NCBI GenBank assembly: GCA_030704425.1
Contig: JAPDHM010000002.1
Location: 1 to 64,000, forward strand
From: Rhodobacteraceae bacterium IMCC1909
GTDB lineage: Bacteria > Pseudomonadota > Alphaproteobacteria > Rhodobacterales > Rhodobacteraceae
Direction: 5' to 3'
Length of the DNA: 64,000 nucleotides
Within the stretch, counting starts at the first letter, position 1. Each line of letters begins with the position of its first letter. Position numbers and translations under genes: made by a program. The notes under the pieces were generated by a model that was not told where the DNA came from, did not search any database, and worked only from the letters and a program-made list of their open reading frames with translations. Positions 17,374-26,391 of the stretch are shown here, one piece after another.

Positions 17374-18726
17374 TCATTTGCGCCCTGGCGTCCCATCAAA
17401 GTGTTTTTTGAGGGTGCTCCAACAGTCTGCATAGTTTTCTTGCAGCGGGGCCTCGGTGGCTGCAAAGGTTGTCAGATGCTGCGGAAAGCGCGTTTCAAAC
17501 ATAAAGGACATCGTGTTCTTCAGCTTCTCGGCTTTGAGATCGCTATTGGATGCGCCTTCGAACGCATCCCGATCCGGCCCATGCGGCAGCATCATATTAT
17601 GCAGGCTTATTCCGCCGGGCACAAAACCCTCTGGCTTGGCATCATAAACGCCGTAAATGTTGCCCATAAGCTCCGACATGATGTTCTTGTGATACCATGG
17701 CGGGCGGAAGGTATCTTCAGCAACCATCCAACGCTCCCGAAACAGAACAAAATCGATATTGGCAGTTCCTGGACTGCCAGATGGTGCGGTGAGCACGGTG
17801 AAAATTGAGGGGTCTGGGTGGTCAAATAACACTGCTCCCACGGGGCAATAGTTGCGCAAATCATATTTGTAAGGGGCGTAGTTGCCGTGCCATGCCACCA
17901 CATCCAATGGGCTTTGGGAAATCTCGGTCACATAAAATTGCCCGCACCATTTGATCGTAACGGTTGAAGGGACCTCGTGATCTTCAAACGCAGCTATTGG
18001 CGCTTTGAAATCCCGTGGATTTGCAAGGCAATTCGCCCCAATAGGGCCGCGTGCAGGCAGCTCGAATTTCTCACCATAGTTTTCGCACACAAAACCCCGC
18101 GCTGGCCCGTCCATTAATTCAACGCGGTAAAGCAGGCCCCTCGGTATGATGGCAATTTCCTTGGGTTCTAGATCAATAATCCCAAGTTCCGTATGGAACC
18201 GTATCCGACCTTGCTGGGGGACCACCAACAGTTCGCTGTCGGCAGAATAAAAATAATCGTCTACCATGCTTTCTGTTACAAGATAGACATGTGTTGCCAT
18301 GCCTATTTGGGTATTTACGTCACCGGCCGTTGTCATCGTGCGCATGCCGGTCACCCAGGTCAGAGGCGGGTCTGACACCGCGATCGGGCCCCAGCGATAT
18401 TGACCCAAACTGATTACATCGTGATTGATGCAGGGCGCAGTTTTCCAATAGGGCATTTCGACCTTTGTATATCGGGTCGAGTGTTTAACTGATGGGCGAA
18501 TGCGGTAACACCATGTGCGTTCGGGTGGATGTTTCGTAAATGCGGTCCCGGACAACTGTTCTGCATAGAGGCCATAATCACATTTTTGCGGGCTGTTGCG
18601 ACCTTGAGGCAAAGCCCCTTCCAGGGCCTCCGTCTCATGAGCGTTCCCAAAACCAGACATGTAGCCAGGGGAAATGCTATTGGATTTGGCTTGTTGCAGG
18701 ATTTTGTGGCGGTCATAGGTCGTCAT
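17374..18726 (-). CDS. hmgA: Homogentisate 1,2-dioxygenase
   Basis: The 450-residue enzyme opens the ring of homogentisate, the central intermediate of tyrosine and phenylacetate-type catabolism, to maleylacetoacetate. [21 protein letters not shown] near the start is diagnostic, and the iron ligands are in [12 protein letters not shown] (His, Glu) and the [13 protein letters not shown] histidine. Length is normal and the frame intact. It is on the same strand as its neighbours, but the homogentisate pathway partner MaiA is not in the window; the FAH-family gene at 13763 could supply the last step. Confidence 0.95.
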   Translation of the reverse strand: MTTYDRHKILQQAKSNSISPGYMSGFGNAHETEALEGALPQGRNSPQKCDYGLYAEQLSGTAFTKHPPERTWCYRIRPSVKHSTRYTKVEMPYWKTAPCINHDVISLGQYRWGPIAVSDPPLTWVTGMRTMTTAGDVNTQIGMATHVYLVTESMVDDYFYSADSELLVVPQQGRIRFHTELGIIDLEPKEIAIIPRGLLYRVELMDGPARGFVCENYGEKFELPARGPIGANCLANPRDFKAPIAAFEDHEVPSTVTIKWCGQFYVTEISQSPLDVVAWHGNYAPYKYDLRNYCPVGAVLFDHPDPSIFTVLTAPSGSPGTANIDFVLFRERWMVAEDTFRPPWYHKNIMSELMGNIYGVYDAKPEGFVPGGISLHNMMLPHGPDRDAFEGASNSDLKAEKLKNTMSFMFETRFPQHLTTFAATEAPLQENYADCWSTLKKHFDGTPGRK

Positions 18727-18813
18727 AACGGATCTCCAAAGCCAGTAGAGGGCCTACATGCATAAAATCAAATCATCCAGTTTTTACAAGACGGATGCTA
18801 ATAAAACCGGATC

Positions 18814-19476
18814 TCACTCGATATATTTAATTACAAATGCACCGGTGGTTTTGTAATGTTCACATAAGAGCTGATTGGCCTTATTAAAATCGCCTTCAAT
18901 GACAGCATCTACAATACATTGATGTTCATCCCTCACCATTCTGGCTTCATACGCGAACGCACGGGACGCAATATACCTATAGCGAATGTTCAAATCATAA
19001 AGTTGGCTACAAAATCCGAGCAAAACAGGAGAATTACAGTTGCCAATAAGCTTGAGATGAAACGCTTTGTGCAAGATTTCAAAATTCTTTTTTGGATCAA
19101 CCTCTGCTCGGATCATGCGGTGATGCGACAACACAACCTCTTCGATCCACGCGTCGGAAGTGTTCTCGATACTTTGACGCAGTGCGATGCTCTCGAGTTG
19201 ACAACGTAATTCTAATATTTCTTGGAAATTCTCGATACTTGTCTCGGCGGCTCTAAATCCCCGTTGATCTTGACGCACAACCAATTGGTCTGAAGTCAGG
19301 AGGCTGAGCGCCTCACGAATAGGCGCCGCCCCCATGCCCAGGATTTTCCTAAGGTTGTCAATTTTGAGCTTTTCGCCAGGGGCCAGCTCACCGGTCAGAA
19401 TAAGATCTCGCAGCGTCGAATAGGCGCCCTTTGTTGCGGAACTTTCCATTGCGGAAGAGGTTGAACCAATACTCAT
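18814..19476 (-). CDS. GntR family regulator, FadR/FCD subfamily
   Basis: The 220-residue protein has an N-terminal winged helix (TLRDLILTGELAPGEKLKID...GMGAAPIREALSLLTSDQLV) and a helical FCD effector domain with metal-binding histidines (for example SHHRMIRAE, the KAFHLKLIG histidine and the final DEHQCIVDAVIEGD). FCD regulators bind small carboxylates. It is the last gene of a minus-strand operon running from 25810 to here, and a shared AT-rich operator-like site (25861 and 31651) is the best candidate for its binding sequence. Repression relieved by an aromatic acid would be typical; this is an inference. Confidence 0.88.
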   Translation of the reverse strand: MSIGSTSSAMESSATKGAYSTLRDLILTGELAPGEKLKIDNLRKILGMGAAPIREALSLLTSDQLVVRQDQRGFRAAETSIENFQEILELRCQLESIALRQSIENTSDAWIEEVVLSHHRMIRAEVDPKKNFEILHKAFHLKLIGNCNSPVLLGFCSQLYDLNIRYRYIASRAFAYEARMVRDEHQCIVDAVIEGDFNKANQLLCEHYKTTGAFVIKYIE

Positions 19477-19485
19477 TCTGTTTCC

Positions 19486-20697
19486 TTAACCCGCCTGCAC
19501 CGACGACACGATATTTACGAATTCTTCATTGGACAAGACATCACGTTTTGCGATCCCAGTTGCTTTAACCTCATCCAAAATTTTTGCAATCTTTTCATCG
19601 TCGAGTTCACCTAAGCCAAGCTCGCCCATTTTATAAATAATGGAAGCTTTGCCAGATTTTTTACCCAATACCACCTCACCTATTTTTCCAGTAAGTGAGG
19701 GATGGGTGGCGAACATGACCAACGGGTCATTCATAACATAGTTAATACCGATGCCAGATTCGCGGATAAAGTTGCCATGACCAAGAACCGGTTTGTTTCT
19801 TGCGATTGGAATATTGCTTTTTGCTGCAATCATTTCTGCGAGCTCAGGGATTTTATCCAGTCGGTAGTTCGTATCGTAACCGTATAGCAGATGCAGCCCC
19901 ATCATGAGTTCCTCCAAGGCTGCATTGCCGGTTCTCTCTCCCAGGCCATTCGCGCAGCTATGAACGCACACGGCCCCGGCCGTTACAGCGGCAAGTTCTG
20001 TGGCAACACCCATCCCAAAATCGTTATGGGTATGAATCTCGATTGGAAGTCCAGTCATATCATTAACCCACCGCACCATATGTTTGATGGCTTCTGGAGT
20101 GGCACAGCCCATTGTGTCTACGATCCCAATTGAATCAGGAGGCGCATTGTCCATGATGTAGCCACATAAGTTGGTCAAATCTTCCTTGCGGGCGCGCGTG
20201 GTGTCATACGGAAAAAATAAAGCATGCAATCCGTTTTCACGCGCGTAATTTATAATCGGAGCCGTCTTTTCAGCAACATCTCGCCATGTCCAGCCAAATT
20301 GCGTGACCAATTTTGGGTATCCAATTGGCACTTCAATCACAACGCCGTCTGCACCGCATTCAAGTGCCAGATCGATATCTTTTTTCATTGCACGCGCGAA
20401 AGTAAAAATTTTGGAGTTTAGGCCCAGTTTTGAAATTTCAGTTATCGCCTTTTGGTCATCTAACGAAACGGCTGGCATGCCCGCTTCAATTCGATCTACA
20501 CCCAATTCATTGAGCTTAGTGGCAATTTCGATTTTATCGTCAACTGAAAACACGACACCTGGTGTTTGCTCTCCATCGCGCAAAGTCGCGTCATGGATCT
20601 CCACTTTTTCAGGTAGATTCAATCCATCGCGCACAGTGGACTCGAAATTATATGGGCTGACCCACCACTTGTCATTCTCTAGATGTGTCTCACGCAT
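19486..20697 (-). CDS. DRE-TIM metallolyase (homocitrate/isopropylmalate synthase family)
   Basis: The 403-residue protein carries the DRE-TIM signature IHDATLRDGEQTPGVVFSVDDK and the metal-ligand motif EIHTHNDFGMG. It is homologous to homocitrate synthase NifV, isopropylmalate synthase and similar acyl-transfer/aldolase enzymes. It lacks the C-terminal regulatory domain of LeuA. Its place, starting at the last base of the intradiol dioxygenase gene, is unusual: biosynthetic synthases are not expected in an aromatic-catabolism operon, so it may be a catabolic C-C lyase or condensing enzyme. The substrate cannot be deduced. Confidence 0.85.
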   Translation of the reverse strand: MRETHLENDKWWVSPYNFESTVRDGLNLPEKVEIHDATLRDGEQTPGVVFSVDDKIEIATKLNELGVDRIEAGMPAVSLDDQKAITEISKLGLNSKIFTFARAMKKDIDLALECGADGVVIEVPIGYPKLVTQFGWTWRDVAEKTAPIINYARENGLHALFFPYDTTRARKEDLTNLCGYIMDNAPPDSIGIVDTMGCATPEAIKHMVRWVNDMTGLPIEIHTHNDFGMGVATELAAVTAGAVCVHSCANGLGERTGNAALEELMMGLHLLYGYDTNYRLDKIPELAEMIAAKSNIPIARNKPVLGHGNFIRESGIGINYVMNDPLVMFATHPSLTGKIGEVVLGKKSGKASIIYKMGELGLGELDDEKIAKILDEVKATGIAKRDVLSNEEFVNIVSSVQAG

Positions 20698-21596
20698 TAT
20701 GTGTCCTCTCGTTCAGGCGTTATTGTATTTTCAGCAACTAGAACAAAATCGAAATCCACCTTGAAATAAGGCAGTGTGACCTTGTCGCCAACTTCTAAAT
20801 CCTTGGGCAGTGCGCTCAGATCGGAATGTTCTACATAGTCCATGATCAAGTCTTCGCGCACGCCGAACACGGCATCAGCGTCCAAATACGGGTCTTCATT
20901 TGCAAAGACTTCCGTCACCAAGGATTTGTATCCAGTTTTCTGGACGATGAAATGTAGATGTGATGGCCGCCAAGGGGTGCGGCCCGTTGCACGAAAAAGC
21001 TCGCCGACTGGGCCATCGTCGGGCACCATATAGGGAGCCGGTTTAACCGTGGTAAACGCGTACCGCCCTTCCAAATTACTGTGCATCGAACAACAAAGAT
21101 TAAAATCATTTTGCGCCCCATCTTGGCTGTAATAGAGGCCATTTTCTGCAGTTTGCCACAATTCTATCGTTGCGCCGCTTATCGCATTGCCATCGGTGTC
21201 TTTGACAAATCCTTCTACGACCACAGTGGCGCCTTCATTGTCTTTTTTCAAATCCGCTCCCACTGGCAAAAGTGGCGCACCGACAGAATGAAAGGGCCCA
21301 AGGACACTGGATGACGTCCCCTCGTGTTGCGATCCAATCATATCGACCAAAGAGGATAGGCCCGTGACATCTGAGATCAGTACAAATTCATTGCGTTCAT
21401 CATCCGAAATTTTGCCCGCATCGGTCAGGAATTTGAGGCCGCGCGCCCATTCTGCATGTGTGAGCTGGGTTTCTTTGGCAAATGCGTGCAGGTGCTCTAC
21501 CATTTTTTGCAATACAAACATGGTGCGTGCGTCGGTGTCATCACTGCAATAATCCACAAACGCCTGTGTTATTGTATCGATGGAAACATTCTTCAT
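20697..21596 (-). CDS. Intradiol ring-cleavage dioxygenase, hydroxyquinol 1,2-dioxygenase-like
   Basis: The 299-residue non-haem Fe(III) enzyme has an N-terminal helical dimerisation domain followed by the beta-sandwich core. The four iron ligands are visible: Tyr in NGLYYSQ, Tyr in APYMVPDDGPVGE and two His in RPSHLHF. The SSSVLGPFHSVGAP segment and overall length point to hydroxyquinol/catechol dioxygenases, giving maleylacetate or cis,cis-muconate. It overlaps the start of the DRE-TIM lyase by one base. No maleylacetate reductase is present in the window. The exact substrate among catechol, hydroxyquinol and chlorocatechol is undecided. Confidence 0.9.
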   Translation of the reverse strand: MKNVSIDTITQAFVDYCSDDTDARTMFVLQKMVEHLHAFAKETQLTHAEWARGLKFLTDAGKISDDERNEFVLISDVTGLSSLVDMIGSQHEGTSSSVLGPFHSVGAPLLPVGADLKKDNEGATVVVEGFVKDTDGNAISGATIELWQTAENGLYYSQDGAQNDFNLCCSMHSNLEGRYAFTTVKPAPYMVPDDGPVGELFRATGRTPWRPSHLHFIVQKTGYKSLVTEVFANEDPYLDADAVFGVREDLIMDYVEHSDLSALPKDLEVGDKVTLPYFKVDFDFVLVAENTITPEREDT

Positions 21597-21614
21597 TGGA
21601 TGAGCTCCGATTGG

Positions 21615-22922
21615 CTAGAGTAAGACCGTGGATAAGATTGGGAACTTTATCAGAACGATAAGTACGACAAGCATAATTAAAGCAAATGGAAATGAACCCA
21701 AGAACACGTCTTTCAAAGTTATATCTGGATTGTTGAGAGAGCTTTTGATCACAAAGCAAGAAATCCCAAGTGGCGGCGTGAGCAGACCAATCTCCGCGCC
21801 GATAACAGTCACAATACCAAACCACACCAGGCTGAGACCCATGCCTTCTATCAATGTAATGAAGAGAGGCACGACGATTAGAATAATAGATGCCGTATCC
21901 AGCAACGTTCCAAGAACCAACATCATCGCGACATAAATCAGCATAATCTCAAAAAAGGATAAGTCCCACGACTGAAGCAAGGCGTCGAGTTCATTCGGCA
22001 ACCCTGCAAAGCCCAGCATACGGCTGTAAAACGATGCCATTGTAATCAGCAGCAAGATTGCAGCCGTTATGTGACCAGTTTCGACAAGCGTCGACCATAA
22101 GCCGTTCCAGGACATCGACTTGCGCAAAGCCGCGATGACCAGGGCCAGCGAAGCGCCTGCCGCGCCAGCCTCGACTGGTGTGAGCCACCCGGTATAAATG
22201 CCGCCAAGAACTAAAAAAATCAGAGCTATCACAGGCCAGGCTTTATGTATCGTTTCGGACGTGTCCAAAGCTGGCATTTCATCTGCCTTGATGTCTTGCC
22301 CGATATAGGATGGCCAAATGCGCGCCATGGTAAAAATCGCAAAAATATAGGCGCCTGTTAGCAGCAGGCCAGGCACAATTCCCGCTAAGAACATATCGCC
22401 CACCGATTGCTCGGAGATGAATGAGTAGATTATTAACATCGCCGAAGGCGGGATAATCATTCCCAGAACTGATGATCCCGCGACAACACCGACAGCAAAG
22501 CGCTTGTTGTAATTGTAACGCAGCATTTCAGGGACAGAAATTTTTGTGAAGACGCTTGCCGAAGCAATAGAAGACCCCGTGATCGCTGCAAAAACAGCAT
22601 TGGCCCCGACGGTTGCCATTCCAATGCCAGCCAAAACTTTGCGAAATGTTGAATTCATCACATCATAGATATCGCGCCCAAGTCCGGCCTTCGAAACGAG
22701 GAGCCCCATCAGCGTGAACAACGGGATCGTTGCAAAATTATATTCTGTGACCCCATCGCCAACCGCGATTTTCAAAAAATTAAACGCCAGAATAGATTTG
22801 CCGGACATGATCCAGACAGAAACAAAAGATACCAAGCCAAGTGCTATCGGTATGTAGAGGCCCATATAAACCAAAACAACAATAGCGACGACTGACAGCA
22901 TTCCAATTTCGACAGGGCTCAT
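21615..22922 (-). CDS. TRAP transporter large permease (DctM family), second system
   Basis: The 435-residue protein repeats the DctM pattern: PLFTLMGLLVSKAGLGRDIY, AITGSSIASASVFTKISVPEM and GMIIPPSAMLIIYSFISEQS. Twelve or so hydrophobic segments are present. It is the membrane channel of the second TRAP set, read after its receptor and small permease and just before the intradiol dioxygenase, which links uptake with ring cleavage in one operon. The cargo is probably an aromatic or hydroxylated carboxylate. Confidence 0.93.
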   Translation of the reverse strand: MSPVEIGMLSVVAIVVLVYMGLYIPIALGLVSFVSVWIMSGKSILAFNFLKIAVGDGVTEYNFATIPLFTLMGLLVSKAGLGRDIYDVMNSTFRKVLAGIGMATVGANAVFAAITGSSIASASVFTKISVPEMLRYNYNKRFAVGVVAGSSVLGMIIPPSAMLIIYSFISEQSVGDMFLAGIVPGLLLTGAYIFAIFTMARIWPSYIGQDIKADEMPALDTSETIHKAWPVIALIFLVLGGIYTGWLTPVEAGAAGASLALVIAALRKSMSWNGLWSTLVETGHITAAILLLITMASFYSRMLGFAGLPNELDALLQSWDLSFFEIMLIYVAMMLVLGTLLDTASIILIVVPLFITLIEGMGLSLVWFGIVTVIGAEIGLLTPPLGISCFVIKSSLNNPDITLKDVFLGSFPFALIMLVVLIVLIKFPILSTVLL

Positions 22923-22924
22923 GG

Positions 22925-23542
22925 TTAAGTTTCCGCCTTCTGAATTCGGATGACGCTTGCGTCTCCCAAGAGAGCTTTAAAAAAGAATAAGACAGCCGCC
23001 CATGCGCAACCGAAGCCGATCGCAAACCGCACCGGCCACCAAGGCGCTTGCAGAATGCCCGGGGTGCCAAAATAATCGCACCGCGCCAATGCAGTCTTGA
23101 AATCGGCCCAAATAGCCCCAGTTGGCGTTGGGCCGAACTCAGGCGGTGTGAAAAAATGACAGCTTTCAAAGCTTTCAGTAAATTCTGGCCAAACGGTCCA
23201 GACGATTAAGCACATGAAAATGCAGGAAACCGCGTCTAAGAAACGCCCCAATGCTTCACCTGTGATGGGACGGTAGTGGCGCAATGCACCTAAAAACCCA
23301 TCCGAACGGGTAAGCCGACCGGTTCGGACGACATCTGGCAGCTGCAAAAAGACAATTAACGCAAGTGAGAAAATAACAACTTCGACCACGCCTCGAAAGG
23401 GCGCATTGAGAATATTGCGTGAAAAAATATCAATATTCATAATAGCCACCAATACCAGCAGCACCAATGCACCGCTGATATTGGCGACGATAGCGATCGC
23501 CACGACCCAAGATTCAATTTTGCGAAGACCCGTGACGATCAT
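22925..23542 (-). CDS. TRAP transporter small permease (DctQ family), second system
   Basis: This 205-residue protein has four hydrophobic segments (residues about 13-35, 47-65, 95-117 and 170-195) and the DctQ segment ILNAPFRGVVEVVIFSLALI. A loop between the third and fourth segments (FESCHFFTPPEFGPTPTGAI) is longer than usual. Two bases separate its stop from the large-permease start. It is the connecting subunit of the TRAP system whose receptor is encoded at 23563. Confidence 0.88.
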   Translation of the reverse strand: MIVTGLRKIESWVVAIAIVANISGALVLLVLVAIMNIDIFSRNILNAPFRGVVEVVIFSLALIVFLQLPDVVRTGRLTRSDGFLGALRHYRPITGEALGRFLDAVSCIFMCLIVWTVWPEFTESFESCHFFTPPEFGPTPTGAIWADFKTALARCDYFGTPGILQAPWWPVRFAIGFGCAWAAVLFFFKALLGDASVIRIQKAET

Positions 23543-23562
23543 GTTCGTACCCTACCAGTGGC

Positions 23563-24651
23563 TCAGTTCAATTCCGCAGCCCAGTCGCGCAGCGGTGTCA
23601 TGCCAGCAGCCTTGAGCTTGTCCATATAGGCATTTAACATTGCAGAACCTGGGGCCCCTTTGGCGTCCAAGGCTTTGGCCCAATCAACTGCAATATTTGG
23701 CATGGAATCTGCCCAAGCTTGGCGTGCTGCCTCGGTCATTTCAACCACTGTGCCACCACCGTCTTTATAGGCGTCCAGTGAAGCGGCAGCGCGTTCCATC
23801 GCAATCCCAGCCACGTGGTCCCGATACTCAATTGCAACATCTTGCAAAACAGTTTTGACCTCATCAGGAAGCGCCGCCCAAACGTCCGCATTCACAGTTA
23901 CGGTTTTTGAGTTCACTGCGCCCAAATCAGCTTTCAGCATATAAGGCGCCACTTCTGCAATTTTGAAAGTCTTTGCAGCCTCCGGCCATAGCATAGCTGC
24001 GTCGGTGACACCGGTTTGCATCATGTTATAAAAATTGGGCAACCCCCCGCGCACACCTGCTGCGCCTGGAATGCCTTCAAGATAGCGCAGATTGTACCCA
24101 GCACCTGCAACCTTCTTACCTTCGAGGTCAGCCAATGAATTAATCGGTGCCTTCGAAAACATTTGATAGGTGTCTAAAACAACGCCAGTGGCCAGATAGA
24201 CTTGGTTTTCGGCTGCAAGCTCATCACCCATTTGGGAGAATTCTCGTGCAATTTCATCGACGGCCTTGGCGACAACGCGTGCATCTGCAGCGATAAAGGG
24301 CGTGACAGCAGAAATCCCTTGGGAGGGCAGAGCTGAGTTGTGGAAGATTGTCGTGACAATCCCAATATCGCCAAGGCCCAATTTAATGCCTTCCAAAACG
24401 CCACGCGGTTTCACGATTTGCCCGCCATAGGCTTCCAACCAATTGATCTTGTAATTCCCCGATACGGCGAGCTCTTCATTGACTCGGGGTATGAAAAACC
24501 CGGAAAATTCTTTTACCCACATTGACCGCTCAGGGTATCCGTCAATCGCTGTCATGTTGATTGTCTCAGCAGCCGATACAGCACCGCTCAACCCACTCGA
24601 AAGCCCCAAGGCCATCGTTGATGCCAGCATTATCCGTCTTGTAAATTTCAT
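23563..24651 (-). CDS. TRAP transporter substrate-binding protein (DctP family), second system
   Basis: The 362-residue receptor has an N-terminal signal peptide (RRIMLASTMALGLSSGLSGA, cleavage near VSAAE) and a DctP fold, with LADLEGKKVAGAGYNLRYLE and a downstream GLPNFYNMMQTGVTDAAMLW that are typical of the ligand cleft. It is the third gene of the operon after OsmC and the RutE-like enzyme and before the two permeases. The ligand is unknown. Confidence 0.9.
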   Translation of the reverse strand: MKFTRRIMLASTMALGLSSGLSGAVSAAETINMTAIDGYPERSMWVKEFSGFFIPRVNEELAVSGNYKINWLEAYGGQIVKPRGVLEGIKLGLGDIGIVTTIFHNSALPSQGISAVTPFIAADARVVAKAVDEIAREFSQMGDELAAENQVYLATGVVLDTYQMFSKAPINSLADLEGKKVAGAGYNLRYLEGIPGAAGVRGGLPNFYNMMQTGVTDAAMLWPEAAKTFKIAEVAPYMLKADLGAVNSKTVTVNADVWAALPDEVKTVLQDVAIEYRDHVAGIAMERAAASLDAYKDGGGTVVEMTEAARQAWADSMPNIAVDWAKALDAKGAPGSAMLNAYMDKLKAAGMTPLRDWAAELN

Positions 24652-24678
24652 TTTAGTTCCTCCTATTATTATGCTGAT

Positions 24679-25137
24679 TTAGATGGATTTTTTCCATTCT
24701 TCTTTGATTTCAGTCCCAGCTTGCCGAAACAATTTTGCGAGGGGACAATATTTTGCAACATCATTGGCAACTTGCTCTAACTGTGACTGTGATGCAGAGC
24801 CATCAGACACCACCTGCAAGTCAATCACTTCAAAAGGACGATCAATTTCTTCCGACAAAGTGACTCCCAAACGGTTAAAGCGACACTTTACAGAGATTTT
24901 CAGATGACCAATATCAACGCCCAGCTTTGTGGCGCATTTGTGTGCAATAACATTGGTACACCCAGCCAAAGCACTGAGCGCAGTATCCGTTGGCGTAAAG
25001 CCAATGTTAGTGCCGCCGCGTTCAATGGGCTCGTCAATATTTTGAACCAAGTCGCGTGTTGCCACCTGCGACAAAGAATGTGATGGACAGTCAGCATCGA
25101 CGCTCAATGTGACAGTAGTTTTCATTTTAACAGCCAT
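24679..25137 (-). CDS. OsmC family protein
   Basis: The 152-residue protein is an OsmC/Ohr-like fold, with GTNIGFTPTDTALSALAGCTNVIAHKCA carrying one redox-type cysteine in the conserved helix and a second Cys near the C-terminal end (KYCPLAKLF). OsmC proteins reduce organic hydroperoxides or act as thiol-dependent small-molecule enzymes. It sits between the RutE-like nitroreductase and the TRAP receptor, so it may detoxify by-products of ring oxidation. Start ATG at 25137. Confidence 0.85.
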   Translation of the reverse strand: MAVKMKTTVTLSVDADCPSHSLSQVATRDLVQNIDEPIERGGTNIGFTPTDTALSALAGCTNVIAHKCATKLGVDIGHLKISVKCRFNRLGVTLSEEIDRPFEVIDLQVVSDGSASQSQLEQVANDVAKYCPLAKLFRQAGTEIKEEWKKSI

Positions 25138-25153
25138 AGATTTCGCAACCTTA

Positions 25154-25810
25154 TCAAATTATTTCACAGACATCTGGGAAATCAAAACGCGGCAAACGTT
25201 GGAAAAGAGCTGTTTCATCAGCATACCCGAGGTTGCACAGAAAATTTGATTTCACAGATGTGTTTTCAAAGAAGACTTCATCGACGATCGCGTTATCGAA
25301 ACCTGAAATAGCGCCCACATCCAAACCAATTGCACGCGCCGCGATCATGAAATATGCGCCCTGCAATGTTGAGTTGCGAAACGCTGTCGCCTCGCAGTGC
25401 TGCGGCTTCCCTTCGAAATGTGGACGGCGGTCTTCGTGCGGGAATAGTTTGGGAAGTTCGGTCCAAAAGTTGACATCGTAGGCAATAATCACGGTAACCG
25501 GTGCAGACATGACCTTTGGCACGTTGGCAGGCTTCAAAGAGGCGGCCAATCGTTTTTTGCCCTCGAGTGACCGGACAAACACAAACCGTGCAGGGCAACA
25601 GTTCATGCTTGTTGGACCCATTTTTGTGATATCAAAAATATGATGCAACTGCGCGTCGGTCACTGGCGTGTCTTGCCAGGCATAGTGCGAGCGCGCTCCC
25701 GTGAGAATGAAATCAAGCTGCTCTTCCGTTAAATTGGAAATTTTAGATCGGAGAAGCGCCACATCGCTTTGCGCTTCGATTCGTAGATCATTCAATTTTG
25801 TTGCAGTCAT
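25154..25810 (-). CDS. Nitroreductase family protein, RutE-like (malonic semialdehyde reductase group)
   Basis: A 218-residue flavin oxidoreductase with the FMN-binding GARSHYAWQDTPVTD region, FDITKMGPTSMNCCPARFVF and GLDVGAISGFDN. It belongs to the HadB/RutE branch that reduces malonic semialdehyde or similar carbonyls with NAD(P)H. It is the first gene of the operon that continues with OsmC, TRAP, intradiol dioxygenase, DRE-TIM lyase and GntR. The upstream intergenic DNA holds an 18-bp palindrome (25866-25883). A second relative is encoded at 31801. Confidence 0.85.
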   Translation of the reverse strand: MTATKLNDLRIEAQSDVALLRSKISNLTEEQLDFILTGARSHYAWQDTPVTDAQLHHIFDITKMGPTSMNCCPARFVFVRSLEGKKRLAASLKPANVPKVMSAPVTVIIAYDVNFWTELPKLFPHEDRRPHFEGKPQHCEATAFRNSTLQGAYFMIAARAIGLDVGAISGFDNAIVDEVFFENTSVKSNFLCNLGYADETALFQRLPRFDFPDVCEII

Positions 25811-25860
25811 TCAATTATACCCATTCGTTCTGAATTTAAATTATTGCTATTTTACATTAA

Positions 25861-25884
25861 TGTCCAATAAAATCGATTTTATTA
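25861..25884. promoter_or_regulatory. Operator-like site with 18-bp perfect palindrome, copy 1
   Basis: TGTCC followed by AATAAAATCGATTTTATT, a perfect palindrome at 25866-25883, lies in the divergent intergenic region between the RutE-like gene (minus) and the YciI-like gene (plus). The block TGTCCAATAAAA-CGATTTTT recurs at 31651 in another divergent region. The repetition upstream of co-functional operons suggests a binding site of one regulator, most likely the GntR protein at 18814. Confidence 0.6.
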
Positions 25885-25938
25885 TTTATTTGAGAGTAAA
25901 TAGCATTATAATAGTCTGACAGATAGGGAGCTTGAGAG

Positions 25939-26325
25939 ATGCCAGCCTGGAATGACTATAAAGATGAAGCGAGAAGCCGTGGCGCACTTGCCATGGAATT
26001 ATTCGTCGTGACGACCAAACCTTGTGGCGATATGGAGCTCGTCAAGAAAACATTACCCGATCATCTGAAATATCAAAAGCAATTGGAAGCTGGTGGCGCA
26101 TTGGTCATGGCGGGTCCGGTCTCCGACGCAAGTGGCGAGCAAATGAATGCTGAGGGTATGATAATATACCGCGCAGAGAATTTAGCAGCCGCTCGTGTTT
26201 TGGCAGATGCAGATCCCATGCACGCGGTGGGCGCGCGTAGATATGAGATCCGAAAATGGTTGGTAAATGAGGGTAAGTTTAACTTTTCTATCGCTCTGTC
26301 CACAAAGGAGGTGGATCTGGCATAA
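25939..26325 (+). CDS. YciI family protein
   Basis: This 128-residue protein has the ferredoxin-like YciI fold, with DHLKYQKQLEAGGALVMAGPVSD and ADADPMHAVGARRYEIRKW, where the conserved histidine and aspartate of the family (HLKYQ...DPMH) are present. YciI-like domains occur in aromatic-pathway enzymes such as muconolactone isomerase-like dehalogenases, but the precise reaction is unknown. It is divergent from the RutE-like gene and shares the palindromic operator region. Confidence 0.8.
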   Translation: MPAWNDYKDEARSRGALAMELFVVTTKPCGDMELVKKTLPDHLKYQKQLEAGGALVMAGPVSDASGEQMNAEGMIIYRAENLAAARVLADADPMHAVGARRYEIRKWLVNEGKFNFSIALSTKEVDLA

Positions 26326-26391
26326 CACCGATCACCGCTGCAAATTTAACCAATCCTGCGCTGTCTGCTGTAAAGGCCCAAAACTGCTGGG

